Counted from the stretch's first letter, positions 24,598-36,842 are shown. The stretch: 64,000 nucleotides of DNA from Hemerocallis citrina (GCA_017893485.1 JACEHZ010000589.1:124001-188000), one strand, 5' to 3'. A program made the numbers and translations. Notes: generated by a model not told the origin, from the sequence alone.

Positions 24598-27500
24598 TGT
24601 AGTACCCCGTATTTTTAAATATAATTTTAAAGATTTATAAATGAATTAAAATGATTTTCTGGAGATTTAATAATTATTTTTCTAAAGATTTATCTTTTCG
24701 CACGTGCAAAACACGTGCAAATATTTTTGTTGTAAACATCCAATTTTATATTTTTAATAAATTCTCCTACTTATAATAGAGTATATTCTAAATTTTGGGA
24801 TTTTTCTGAATAAAGAAACTATTTTTATAAATACCTCAAAAGAGAGGGGCTTTTAAGTAAAAAGCCGTTTTGATCTCAAATAAATAATGAAAATTCGTTT
24901 TTACTGATTTTTTGGATTTCCATGGTCATCATTGAAATTAAAATATATTTAAATTTTATTTAGAGTTGATTTGGTAAAGATTTAAACAAATATGGTGTTT
25001 TTGCAAATATGGAATTTATGTTGGATCTTGTGCAAATGTTTTCCTGGAAAGTAAAAGTTAGATATTTTAATTGTAAAATATAATATGTATTATTAGATAT
25101 TATTTCTGAATTTTCTGGATTTTTACGAATATTTTATGATGTATTTGAAAATATTACAAAAAGAAGGACTTTTGTGCAAAATTGCCACCCTGATTACAAA
25201 TCCGAATTTTCTTTATTTCTGGGCTGTGCTGGATTGCTGGAAAACTCAGTAGTAGAAGGATTTGATTTATTTAACTTATTTTAACTTACTTTATAAAGAA
25301 AGGTTTATATATGTAAAGTAATAATTTGTTAAAGGATTATTTTGCAAATGTGTTTAAAACCCTAATCCTTCAATTTCCGACCTGTTTAAATGGTGAAGTG
25401 CAGCCGTATTTCGCTGCACAACACAAAGGTTTTATTGTTTTTATTTTTCTTGGAGACTGAAAGAGAAGATCTTGGATTCCTTGCGAAGGAGAGGCTTTTT
25501 CCCTATTTTCTATTTGCATTTGTTTGATCTCTTCTACAAGGTGAGTGACTTGTTTTGTTTTCTTTTTATTTTGTGAATGTTGTATGTGAGTGATGTAAAT
25601 TATTTTGTTGTTTTGTTTTATGTATGTTGTATGTGGTGTTTCATCTATTAGAAAGCATGCTAGGGTTTGGTATGAATATGTATGTTGGATGGATGATAAA
25701 ATTGGATCTTGAGAAGAATCCTAGTTATTGTGAGTAGATTTGCATGTGAATGATTTTAGATTGTTGGAAAACCTAATATAAATTGTCAGTAGGCTATTTC
25801 TTTTGGATGATTGCTGATTTGATTGTGTATGATGGATGTTATGCATTAATTAATTAAAGAAAAGATTTTTGGACTATTGGTGAGTTGGATGAATGCAACT
25901 TGGCCATGTAAATGATATATTTGTTTATGGATCAACTATTGCGAATAGTTGAGTTTGAGTTTGAGGAATTTTGAGAATGAGTAATGGATTAAAAGACCAC
26001 GTCTTGAGGATTTGAGTTGTGATGACTAAAATTTGAGATTGATACATTTTTGATTTAATTTGGAGATTTTCTTTTGAGATTTGGTATTGATGTGGTTTGG
26101 ATCTGAATACGAAGCAATTTCAATGAGTAATCTATTTTTAAGAAACTCTATTTTGATTATATGCACAAATTCATGTTTGATTGAAAGAAATTAATAAATC
26201 TCTATTTTTATAAACTCAAGTAGTTTTGGTTTAGTTTTATGGGTTATTATAAATCCTACAAGTCGTATTTGATCATATAAGAAATATGCTTTTGTAGAAA
26301 TCGTTTTCATAAAGTAAAACTACGTATTGGTTGAAATGTGCACAACCAAAAGTATACAGTCTGGAGGTCGACAGTCGACTGGTATGACTTCTCAGTCGAC
26401 CGACACGACCCGGCTGCTATATTCTCTAGTTTTCTTGAAATTTCGTTCTGGACAGTCGACTGAGGACTTTTACAGTCGACTGGTACCCCTTAGAATTATT
26501 TCTTAAAGGATTATTGGATTTTCTCTGGACAATCGACCGATAGTTTTATAGTCGACTTATAACACTTAAATTATTTTCTTAAAATCATGGAATTCTCTTT
26601 TTGGACAGTCGACTGGTGTCTTTTACAAGTCGACCATCAACACTTAGAATTATTTTCTTAAAGATGTTGGTTCTTGCTCTGGACAGTCGACTGGTGTCTT
26701 TTGCAGTCGACTGATTCTGATGCTTTTCTTGAGTTTTCCTGATGTTCTTTAAATGGTTGATTCTTTAAATGTTTTCGGATCTATAACTTACTATTCTAAA
26801 TATTATTCTTCCTACAGAACATATGTTTTCAAGATACTTTATTATTGGATTTGGATTCTAAAATTTTATAAAGATTTGGATTTTTGTTGATTGGAGAGGT
26901 TTCTCTCTTTGATCGTTTTGACGATGGATTAGTGAGTTTGGTCTTGTTGATATCTTTAGGAGTTTAGTGGGAGTCCTATGAACCGGCAGTTGAGATTTGT
27001 TGAGTTAGACCTGGGGGGTCTTGGTTTAGTTGTTGTTGAGTATTTAAGACCGGCAGGATACACTAACTCTAGAGATGGAGATTTGGTATTTTAATAATAA
27101 ACAACTTAAGGACAGGCACTAGTGGGGATGTGATGGAACTTGGAAAACGTAAGTATAGGCTCATGGTTTTTTTAGTCCAACGGATGCATTCCAGGACTGT
27201 TTGTTGTTATGTCCCGAAAGGACATTTGTGTGTTCGCGTGTCGAGGGTCTGCAGGCTTATTCACAGAGCATGCAGGGTGCATTCACGCGTCGAGGGTCGG
27301 CAGGACTATTCACGGAATGTACCTGGTGTATCTGCACGTCGAGGGCCTTGCAAGCCTATTCGTGGGGTACACGGGTTTGGGAGATGATTCTCCGGTTGTT
27401 TTTGAGCTATCTTACATGATGCTTGCCCGTCGAGGGCTGTGGTGCCTATTCGCAAAGTATTCTGGATCTTGTTTCCCATCACCGTGGTAGGATTAGTTGC

Positions 27501-28174
27501 ATAACAAGGGGTTATCCCTATAAAGTGGAGATCGTTAAGGGCTTGCACCGGACCTATGTACTATGGAATGCATAGAATCCGACAAGTATGCATTAGAGAG
27601 TCAGCATATAGAATTGTGTTTTCTTGACTTGGTTTTATGCTTGTGTTTTCATGTTTTTCCTACACTTGACACTTAGTCTAGAATCACTTGACGTTTTCAT
27701 GAATTACTACTTACTATCTTATATTCCTTGATGTTTTCACGCTTTATTTACTTATTATTTCTCATTTCATTTATTCTTGCTGTTAATACATATTGTTGAT
27801 GACTCAGTTTTTTATGATTTAATTATGTTGCTTTGTTTTATGTCACTCACACCTTTATGGCTGACCCCTTTAGTTTTGGGGGTTAGGGATCATCTCTAGC
27901 CTCATATTTTACAGGTTGTTGCTTAAAGCTTGGGGTTGGATGCTTGAGATAAATTAATGTAATAGAGCCTTTGTAAAAGAAGTGTTGTAAAAAAAAAGTT
28001 TGTAATTCAAGGTGTTTTGTATTTCCGCTGTGTTTTGTAAATTATTGTTGTAATAAAAGTTAAAATAAAAATTATCTGTGTTTTTTTGGCTATGTGTACT
28101 ATTACATTGAAGTTGATGCTGGGAATTGTGCCACGTATTTCTAAGATATTATATTAGAAATTAGCGGCGCTACA
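24598..28174 (+). mobile_element. Solo LTR of 3577 bp with 5-bp target duplication
   Basis: It starts TGTAGTACCCC and ends GGCGCTACA, and is flanked by CACAT at 24593-24597 and 28175-28179. The uninterrupted locus is visible at 384-402 of copy 1, where one CACAT is followed directly by AGCAAGG. This is direct evidence for an insertion and its empty site. No gag or pol is present. Length and start resemble the LTR of the chromovirus Gypsy at 48830-52322. It contains GTCGAC palindromes (26365-26715) and a tandem TCGAGGG-containing block (27230-27440). Confidence 0.9.
26365..26715 (+). repeat. Cluster of AGTCGACT palindromes
   Basis: About ten AGTCGACT-type sites, several extended to CAGTCGACTG, occur in pairs inside units of about 80-90 bp that also share GGATT...TCTGGACAG and CTTAGAATTATTTTCTTAAA text. 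It lies within the solo LTR and is non-coding. Confidence 0.75.
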
Positions 28175-29294
28175 CACATAGCAAGGAATTTCTGATTCAA
28201 TATTGTTGTAGAGTCACAATACTATTTTTGAATTCCGAGCTGCTGACAAATAATCCTGCAATTTCATAATCCTACTTCAAAGTACATCAATACATCTACG
28301 TCTACTAGCAAATAAACATCTATATAAATCATCCCTTATTGTTTACATGATTTTCATATGTTGTATCATTCCGAATACGTGTCGTAGGCACGTGCCCACG
28401 GGCATACCCAGTCCATCGATAAAACACGGTTTTATAGCACATTAATTATATACTCAATTTATCACGTGCAATATGCACCTACCTATAATCAATATCACCC
28501 ATCACCTTTACCCGCATATCATACATACACCATGCCATTTATCTTCTCATATTATCATATCGTATTATTACATATCATACATACACCATGCCATTTATCT
28601 TATCATATCATCACATATCATACATACATCATGTCATTTATCTCATCATATTATCACATCATATTATCACATATCATACATACACCATGTCATTTATCAT
28701 ATCATATTATCATGTATAAATCCAATTTATCATTAAAAGCACCAAATATTCAAAATCATGCGTAAGCACCGCATAACCACAATTTCAACTATTGAAATTC
28801 CGTATTTTCTATTACTTCGTTATCCGACCATATCCGGGACAATACACATTGAATGACCCTAAAATTTTACCACAACATATAATATATCTAGTATGATCAT
28901 ACTCACCTGACGAACTGACAGGAATACACCCCTCGCTCACCCAGTCGCTAATCAAATTTCGCTTTTTCACACCTATTAAGAAAATTATCGAACCCATTAG
29001 TTATTTTCAACTCCAAACTTCAAAATTTCCAACCTCTTGCTATGACCAAGCAACTCCTTCAAACTATCAATTATCCAACCCTCTACTACGTACGTGTGCC
29101 CAAGAAAATTATCGGGCTAGATCGGAATCGTCTCCTTTGAGAAAACTCACAAAAAAAACTCCTATATCTCAGATTTTCTCGTTTAACCCCGAACATCCAA
29201 ATTAATCATTATAAAATAGAATAAAACCAATTAGATAAAAGAAATCAAATATAAAAATCAAATATTTAAAGATTTTTAAAAGACAGGTGTTACA

Positions 29295-30324
29295 AAACCA
29301 ATGGGAAGGTTGATAGAATGAGTAATTCAACAACAGTACCATTTCCAAAAGAAAATTTCTCTTCAAACTAAGGGGTCTGCATTTCCCCTCATTTTTAAAT
29401 ATGTTACAGGGAATGATCTTTTTGATTCGTATCTATCTCCAACAATAATAAAATAAAAGTTACAAAAGTTGCTTAATTATTCCATGAAAATGTGAGAGTT
29501 GTCCCAATCCAAGAATCCGGCCACAAATCGGGTAAGGATGAGGGTTGCGTTAGACAGTTGACAGCCAGCACAAAACTTTATCAAAATTTTATGAACATGA
29601 ATCCTAATAATAAGAATGAAAAATCAGGAGTCATGTAGACGACCCCAACTAGTTAGGAAAAAAGGCTTTGTTGTTGTTATTGTATTTAGTTATGATTTGA
29701 TATGCTTTTACTGAAGTGTTTTGATTTTCTTTTTTGTGGATTCAAATGTAGTTTGGAGCTCTGCAAGTGACTAAATCTATTAGGGGTGTTGAAGGGCTGG
29801 TGAACATCCATCACAAGGAGGTTGTTGATTGGTATGCTGAATGTGGAATTATTGCTTCACTTAGCTTAACTTCGTTGCCACCAGATCCAAAAATTTTTCT
29901 TTTGAATTTTAATTGTATGACTTGCTATATTGTACAATTTCGGAATCTGTGGAAGGACTTAATGAAGGTGCATGCACATTGATGCAAACCATAAACAAAA
30001 AGGGATTCTAAATTTCAGAACTTTAATTGTTTTGTTCCACCGACCCGATGAGCAGGGGGTATGTATTTTCTTCCATTATTTAGTGATTTGTGGCAAATTT
30101 CCTGTGCATATGCTTTTGTTTTCTTCTAATATATTTGTCATCTAAGTGCATTCTATAGCTATATATAAAAAGTAGATTTTGAAATAGTTCTTAAAAAAAA
30201 AAAAGATAACCAATTATGACACATTCTTCAGTCATGCCACATCTAAGGCTTAATGGTGTTGATGGCTCTTCCTGAACCTTATTGTATATGTGCATCTTCA
30301 CTTTGATAGGTCTCATAGCAAATC
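29295..30324 (+). repeat. Segmental-duplication flank with exon-like piece (copy 2)
   Basis: It is colinear with 4039-5322. After a pyrimidine tract and GTAG, an open frame starts at 29752 (FGALQVTKSIRGVEGLV) and runs to 29982. The first 50 or so codons are preserved in both copies, with substitutions in both. I do not recognise the protein. The sequence stays colinear to the left junction of the TRIM at 30325. Confidence 0.55.
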
Positions 30325-30352
30325 TGTAATACCCCGTATCTTAAGGTATATA
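30325..30352 (+). mobile_element. TRIM left-LTR stub (copy 3)
   Basis: TGTAATACCCCGTATCTTAAGG follows AAATC exactly as at 5318-5345. The LTR breaks in its TA tract, where the mini-Helitron is inserted. The rest of the TRIM is not found nearby. Confidence 0.7.
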
Positions 30353-30828
30353 TCTATATAATAAAACACAAAGAAAGCTATCAAGTGGCTCTCCTTCAAT
30401 CCCTCCAAAAATCAAAGGCTCAGATCTAACCTCACAAAACATATTTTCCCTCCCAAAAGTTTCCCCCCAAAACTCAAATTCAAACCCCCCCACCCTAAAC
30501 AACTCCTATATTCATTTAATTAATTTTTTTCCCTCCCTCCCACCCGCTTCTATTATAAAAAATTAAGAAAATAATAATTTTAAACATTTTTAAAAAAATT
30601 AAAAACTAAAAAACTAAAAAAAAATGTTAACTTTAAAAACTTTTAAAATAATTCAAAAAAATCAAACAAAATCATATAATATGTTTTTTGCTGGACCCCC
30701 AAAAGTTTCTCATATAATATGTTTGCTACTTCAATTAATTTGTTGGACCTCCAAAATAATTTTACATGATCAAAAAAGGTGCACCGTTCCGAAGACGTAC
30801 CGTAGGCACGTGTCAATGGGCAAACCTA

Positions 30829-30829
<1 letters not shown>
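30353..30829 (+). mobile_element. Complete mini-Helitron, 477 bp
   Basis: The 5' end is TCTATATAATAAAACACAAAG preceded by A. The 3' end has a hairpin CGTACC-GTA-GGCACG (one mismatch, 30796-30810), GGGCAAACCTAG ending 30829, then T. Both flanks are TA repeats of the TRIM LTR. It has no coding sequence. Its 5' end matches 23757 and the inverted fragment at 44823-44990; its 3' end matches 12425-12558. Confidence 0.85.
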
Positions 30830-30869
<40 letters not shown>

Positions 30870-30871
<2 letters not shown>

Positions 30872-31531
30872 CAAATGCTCCATTGAAAACGGGTTTGTTT
30901 TCACAGGTTGGAAAACATGAATCTGAGCCATTGGATCGCTTATGATCTCGATCAGTGGCTCAGATCGAGCCCGCCCATCACCCAATATGACTTAAGTGGC
31001 GGAGGGTTATTTTGGGAACTTCGTCCCAAATAACTCTTCGCCTGATTCGTTCTTAAAAAAATGATATAACCTAGGCCGTTGTTGGGTTATAAAAAATTGA
31101 ATCATAGGCCGTTGTTTGGAACAACGGCCTTGTTCTCAATTTCTATAACCTAGGCCGTTGTTCTCAACAACGGCCTAGGCTATAAAATTTCTATAAATTT
31201 CTACAAAATTTTATAGTGTAGGCCGTTGTTGGGAACAACCTAGGTTATAAAAATTGAGAACAAGGCCGTTGTTCCAAACAACGGCCTATGATTCAATTTT
31301 TTATAACCTAGGCCGTTGTTCCCAACAACGGCCTAGGATATATCATTTTTTTAGAACCAGTGAGGCGAAAAGTTATTTGGGACGAAATTCCCAAAATAAC
31401 CCTCTGCTCATCAATTGAAACGGGTGATGGGGGGCTCGATCTGAGCCGCTGATCACGATCATGAGCGATCCAATGGCTCAGATTCATGTTTTCCAACCCG
31501 TGAAAACTATACCCATTTTCAATGGAGCATT

Positions 31532-31535
<4 letters not shown>
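30870..31535. mobile_element. Foldback MITE A in a TA microsatellite
   Basis: Inverted termini are GGCAAATGCTCCATTGAAAA on both ends, and the whole 666 bp is close to one palindrome. The central part repeats AGGCCGTTGTT/AACAACGGCCT about six times. Both flanks are TA tracts (30831-30869 and 31536-31572). There is no coding sequence. Its subterminal CCGTTGGATC and AAACGGGTTTGT text resembles the termini of the MULE at 32013. Confidence 0.85.
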
Positions 31536-31572
<37 letters not shown>

Positions 31573-31574
<2 letters not shown>

Positions 31575-32000
31575 AAATGCTCCATTGAAAACAGGTTTGT
31601 TTTCACCAGGTTGGAAAACAGAGATCTGAGCCGTTGGATCGCTCTTGATCGTGTTCAACGGCTCAATTCCGAGCCGTCCATCACCCATCTCACTTAAGTG
31701 GTGGAGGGTTAATTTGGGAATTTCGTCCCAAATAACTCTTCGCCTCACGGATTCTAAAAAAATGAATGAACCTAGGTCGTTGTTCCCAACAACGACCTAG
31801 GTTAATTTATTTTTTTAGAACGAATCAGGCGAAGAGTTATTTGGGAAGAAATTCCCAAAATAACCCTCTGCCACTTAAGTGATAACGGGTGACGGGCGGA
31901 GGCGATCTGAGTCGCTGATCACGATCAAGAGTGATCCAACGGTCCAGATCGCTGTTTTCCAACCCCTGAAAACAAACCCATTTTCAATGGAGTATTTCCC
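31573..32000. mobile_element. Foldback MITE B, related to A
   Basis: The termini GGAAATGCTCCATTGAAAA and, reversed, GGGAAATACTCCATTGAAAA enclose a 428-bp palindrome centred on CCTAGGTCGTTGTT-ccc-AACAACGACCTAGG (about 31770-31800). It lies between TA tracts and is a shorter relative of MITE A. Confidence 0.82.
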
Positions 32001-32640
32001 TATATATATATAAGGCTTCTTCAGTTGCAAACGGGTCTGTGTGCACAGACCCGTGCGAACTTTAATCTGGCTTGATCCAACGGCCCATATATATTTTTTA
32101 TAACATTTTGCCTTAACCCGCCATTTCCAACGACGGGTTAGGGCAACAAAATATTGCCTTACCCGTCGTTGACAAGGACGGGTTAAGGCAAAGATATAAT
32201 CTCAGATCTGTATACAGTCTTTCGTCTTCCTCGTCGAATCCTCCCCATATTGTATCGTATTTTTGGGTGAAACCAACCCAAAAACCCTAAAAAAATTCCA
32301 AACTCCTCCGTTTGCTCCTACTCCTCCTCTTCCACTCTCATACAATCTCTCTCCCCAAATATCTACAACGAAAGCAAATCAATTCCCGTGCGAACGCCAC
32401 AAATCAATCTATTGGCAAAATTTGTTGTTATTTTGTAAGGTATTGACTAATTCTTTGCCTTATTAGAGTTAATTATTTTGATTTCTAAATTTTTACATAG
32501 TAAATTATTTAGAAAGTCCAAAAAAAATGCTTTGCCCAAAATTATTTCGAAATGTAGTAATGTTTGGCTTACTAATTTAGTTTTATTTGTGTTGATTTTT
32601 CACGTTCAATTTATACGGAATTAATGACTTAGAATTTTTT

Positions 32641-34260
32641 AGTGCGGTTAAAGTAGAAAATCTTGCAAACGACCTCCAAAAATACGAAACTTTGCAAGTA
32701 GGTTGATCTCACGCAGCACAAGCCACCCCAACTTGTAGAAGTGGGTTTCGATTCACGGTTCGAGATATACGGCCGTGTATCGCTTTTGGTTTAAAAGAAC
32801 CTAATAAAGCAGTATACAGATGTATCTCGAAAACCGTGAGTCGAAACTCACTTCTACAAGTTCGGGTGGCTTGCGCTAAGTGAATTCGACCAAGTTGGAA
32901 AGTTTTATAAATTTTGGATGCCGTTTGTGTGGTTTTCTCACGTTCCTCGTATTAGAAGTTAATGACTTAGAATTTTTTTAGTGCGGTTAGAGTTGAAAAC
33001 CTTGCAAACGGCCTCCAAAAAATCTGAAACTTTGCGAGTAGGTTGATCTCATGCAGCACAAGCCACCCCAACTTGTAGAAGTGGGTTTCGATTCACGGTT
33101 TGAGATATAAGGCCGTGTATCGCTTTTGGTTAAAACAAACCTTATAAAGCGGTATACAGACGTATATCGCAAACCGTCAGTCGAAACCCACTTCTACAAG
33201 TTTGGGTGGCTTGCGCTACGTGAATTTGACCAAGTTGCTAAGTTTTAGAAATTTTAGATGCCGTTTGTGTGATTTTGTGACGTTCCTCGCATTAGAAGTT
33301 ATTGACTTAGAATTTTTTTAGTGCGGTTAAAGTTGAAAACCTTGCAAACGGCCTCCAAAAGTACGAAACTTTGCGAGTAGGATGGTGTCATGTAGCACAA
33401 GCAACCCAAACTTGTAGAATCCAGTTTCGACTCACGTTTCTCGATATATGGCCGTATAATTTTATTTGGTTAAAAAAACCTAATAAAGCGGTATACGGAC
33501 GTATATCGCAAACCGTGAGTTGAAACTCACGTCTACAAGTTTAGGTGGCTTGCGCTACGTGAATTTGACCAAGTTGCAAAGTTTTAGAAATTTTGGATGC
33601 CGATTTTGTGACATTTCTCGCATTAGAAGTTATTCACTTAGAATTTTTTTAGTGCGGTTAGAGTTGAAAACCTTGCAAACGGCCTCCAAAAAATACGAAA
33701 CTTTGTGAGTAGGATGGTGTCATGTAGAACAAGCAACCCGAACTTGTAGAAGCCAGTTTCGACTCACGGTTAGAGAGATACGGCTGTAGAACTTTATTTG
33801 GTTAAAAAAAAACTAATAAAGCGGTATACGGACGTATCTCGCAAACCGTGAGTCGAAACTCACTTCTACAAGTTAGGGTGGCTTGCGCTACGTGAATTTG
33901 ATCATGTTTCAAAATTTTATAAATTTTGGATGCCGTTTGTGTGGTTTTCCAAAGTTCCTCGCTTTACAAGTTAATCACTTATAAAGCATTTAGTGCGGGT
34001 TAAAATAGAAAACCATTCAAACTACTTCCAATAAATACGAACTTTGCGAGTAGGATGGTCTCACGTAGCACAAGCAACCCGAACTTGTAGAAGTGAGTTT
34101 TCATTAACAGTTCGAGTGATACGGCCGTGTATCGGTGTATTTGGGTTTTTTTACAACCAAAAGCGGTACACGCCCATATCTCTCCAACCGAGAGTTGAAA
34201 CTCACTTCCACAAGTGGGGGTGACTTGTGCTACGTGAATCTGACCAAGTTAACTTTTACT
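32641..34260 (+). repeat. Left TIR array: about five 340-bp palindromic units
   Basis: Units start with AGTGCGGTTA at 32641, 32980, 33320, 33651 and about 33992, so the spacing is 331-341 bp. Each contains a foldback of about 165 bp between CACAAGCCACC...ACTTGTAGAAGTG and its inverse CACTTCTACAAGT...GGTGGCTTG, around a central A/T-rich loop. The short open frames here are accidental. Confidence 0.85.
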
Positions 34261-34379
34261 GCTTTTTTTTGTTGTCATTTGTGCATTTTTTCCCACAATC
34301 TAGGTATATTTATTGATGATAAATAAATGGATGTAACGCGTACCAACTACATTTAAATTTTTTTGTACATAGATAAATA

Positions 34380-36125
34380 GCTAGAACAAGGCAACCGAGA
34401 AGCCCGTCTGGTACCACTAGTGGCGCACCAACTACGGAGGTAAGATTGATTATTATTATTGATTTTAAAAACGAATATGTAACATTATCTCAATAATAAC
34501 ATTTGTTATCTTTATTCGTGTAGGTTGGTGGCAGTCAATCTACATCTGCTAAGGCAGGTCCGTCGTCCTCGGTTCCCGTTACACCACCTGGACCCGTAGA
34601 CACAAACTTACTCACGTTGCAACCCAAACACCGATCCGAAGCTGTGTGGAATGGTTCCAATAAGAAATGCAACTTCCGAAAACACGCGGTTCTTCCTTTT
34701 GACCCCCTATCACGCCGTACTTAGTTGAGACCGGTTTCTACCGAGCTAAATTCATGGGGGGAGTGAAGCTAGATTGGCTGCTACTTACAGCTCTTGTCAA
34801 GTGATGAAGGCCGGATACCCACACATTCCACCTACTAGTGGGTGAGATGACTGTGACCCTCCAAGATGTAGCAATGATAACTGGGCTATCAATAGATGCG
34901 GTCACCATGACGGGGAACATGCACTTTGATCGAGTTGAAGTTGTTCGTAATTTGCTCTGTATCGACCTCCAGTTGATAGTTCTCCACAAAACAGAGGCCG
35001 TTGAAAAAGAAATCCTCAAAAATGTTCCCGCAGGTCATGATCAAGATTTATTGTATGAACAAATAGAAGCTGCGAAAGATAAAGCGGAAGCTGAAGTTTT
35101 GGATGAAACTTTTGATGGTAAATCACTGTACATTAGTTGTTTGAAATTTCAGTTCGAGGAGGATTATTTGACCCCCGATTCGGAAGAGGAAACCCTAACC
35201 TACTATGCTCATGCGTACATTTTTAGTATGATAGGGGGAGTGATCTTCCCGAACTCATCCGGATCGACCGTGCCGCTAATGTACCTACGGTTGTTGGAAA
35301 ATTTCCGTTTTGCAGGCCATTTCAGTTGGGGGAGTGCGGCATTGGCGCTACTGTATAGGAATTGTGCACATGTTCTTTAGGTGCCGTACAAATGGGTGGC
35401 CCGATGGTACTGCTGCAAATCTAGAGTTGGGAACGCATCCACATCGGACGTCCCCGTATTATTGAACCAACACCAGATTGGTTAGCCGACCCGAGGGTGC
35501 CGGAGTTGTTACCTCCTCTAGGAGTATATTGGGTGGGGCGGCACATGTGGTTCGATAACCCACGCCAATCTTTAACCTACTACAGAGATGAGTTAGATAA
35601 CCTAGGGACGAGTTCGTCAATTGGGAACCGTACTAGACCGCCAGGTTGCAAAGGGTTCCACCGGTCTGTTTAGACAGTGCCCTTTGGTTGACCGCTGCAC
35701 CACTTGTGAATTTTGGTGCTGTCAAGTTCCAGTATATTGATAGAGTGATGCGGCAATTCGGATATCAAAAAAAGATTTCCGATGTCCGGTGCTATGATAA
35801 AAAGTTGCACGAGGTGAGGGAAACGGGACATGTGCCCAACTTCGATTAGGCTAATTACCATCGTTACCATGTGGCCAACTGGAACACCATGCGGCATCAA
35901 ATGACACCGAATATGATGTTCGTCACGATACCGTATGATGGCTCCCTCCAACAGGCATACATGATGTGGTACAAGCGGGTAACACGGTTGTATGTTTCTC
36001 CAAAGGCCACTGTACTAGCCGATGTGCAGATTCCGATTTCCCCAACCCAGGTAGAACCACCTCTAGCATATTCCTCCTCCCAGCCGATGTACCAACCAAA
36101 GGCTGAGACATATCGAAAAATGGTC
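34380..36125 (+). pseudogene. Plant mobile domain (PMD, aminotransferase-like) pseudogene in the MULE
   Basis: An exon near 34384-34440 is followed by a GTAAGA...GTGTAG intron (about 34441-34523). The next exon carries, across frames, LDWLLLTALV, RPDTHTFHLLVGEMT and VTLQDVAMITGLSID, the conserved start of the PMD found in Arabidopsis MAIN/MAIL1 proteins and in transposons. The open frame 34838-35380 continues to ALALLYRNCAHVL. Later fragments (MGGPMVLLQ, SWERIHIGRP, VYWVGRHMWFDN) match the domain's second half in other frames. Two adjacent TGA codons (34803-34808), a frameshift near 34720 and several after 35380 disable it. It is transcribed divergently in position from the transposase but on the opposite strand within the same element. 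Confidence 0.8.
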
Positions 36126-36842
36126 TCTCTTCTTTGGACCAATGTTGGCAGTATTTTATCTTCAAAATGTAAGTTTGCACCAAGTTTTCAAAATTTTCCA
36201 CAAAACAAAAAATTTCCAACAGCAAAGATGTATTGCACAAATACACATTTTGCACATATACATTAAAATCACTCACAACCTTCAACACAAATAAACATTC
36301 GCTAACTAATTACAACAACAACATCCACAACAACATGTATGGTTCATAAATTGCACACATACTCAAATTGCACTAAGATTAAATACAACACCAGTAATAT
36401 ATTTATAAATAAAAAAAATGTTGACCACGGCATATATATTCAATGACCCACAACAACATATGTAGTTCACAAATACACAAAATGCGCACATACACAAATT
36501 GCATTATGATTAAATACACCAGTAATCTAATTGTACAAAAAAGAAACGTTCAATTGACCGCATATATACAATCACAAGTATGGAACTTTTCAATAATTGA
36601 TTCCTTCCATGGGCACGATTTTGCTTCATTCCGGACCCACACCACCAAAAAAATTGGTTAATAATAAAGTCAAAAATAATAATTCTCTTCACATCGAAAG
36701 ACAAAAGTAAGCAATTATTTGGTGTTTATCTTGAAAGTTTGATATGACATACACAACCCGAATAACCCCTTAGCAAGAACCTTCACCTTCATCATCATCA
36801 CTCTCTCCAGTGTTTGGAGCTTCTTCATATCCTACTGATCCA
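36126..36842. other. Spacer between PMD and transposase genes
   Basis: AT-rich with repeated CACAAATACACA/AATTGCAC-type phrases (36230-36520). The two genes converge here, so terminators are expected, but none is distinct. Confidence 0.4.

Larger units (their letters stand above)
23757..28411 (+). mobile_element. Non-autonomous Helitron (copy 2), interrupted by a solo LTR
   Basis: The 5' end TCTATATATATA at 23757 follows an A and leads into the ATAATAAAACACAAAG block shared with the mini-Helitron at 30353. The 3' end has the CGTGTC-GTA-GGCACG hairpin (28378-28392) and CCAG (CTAG mutated) at 28408-28411, followed by T. Without the solo LTR at 24598-28174 it is about 1.1 kb long. It has no coding capacity. 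A run of more than 20 C lies at about 23877-23900. Confidence 0.75.
22138..29294 (-). mobile_element. Solo-type LTR, minus orientation (copy 2), split by a Helitron
   Basis: The outer edges are TGTGACAACCC at 22138 and GTGTTACA ending 29294, giving TG...CA ends with a short inverted repeat. A Helitron (23757-28411) separates the two halves. The left half has no coding sequence and holds a hairpin tandem repeat (23398-23600). The right half (28412-29294) matches 635-1225 and 3728-4038 of copy 1. There are no internal retroelement genes, so it reads as a solo LTR. CTGACCC/GGGTCAG blocks near 22780 resemble 27860-27880 of the LTR at 24598, suggesting the same broad lineage. Confidence 0.65.

Noticed and set aside
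27130..27490. Overlapping frames with VEGLQAYSQ-like repeats
   Set aside because: They are translations of the TCGAGGG-containing tandem block of the solo LTR.
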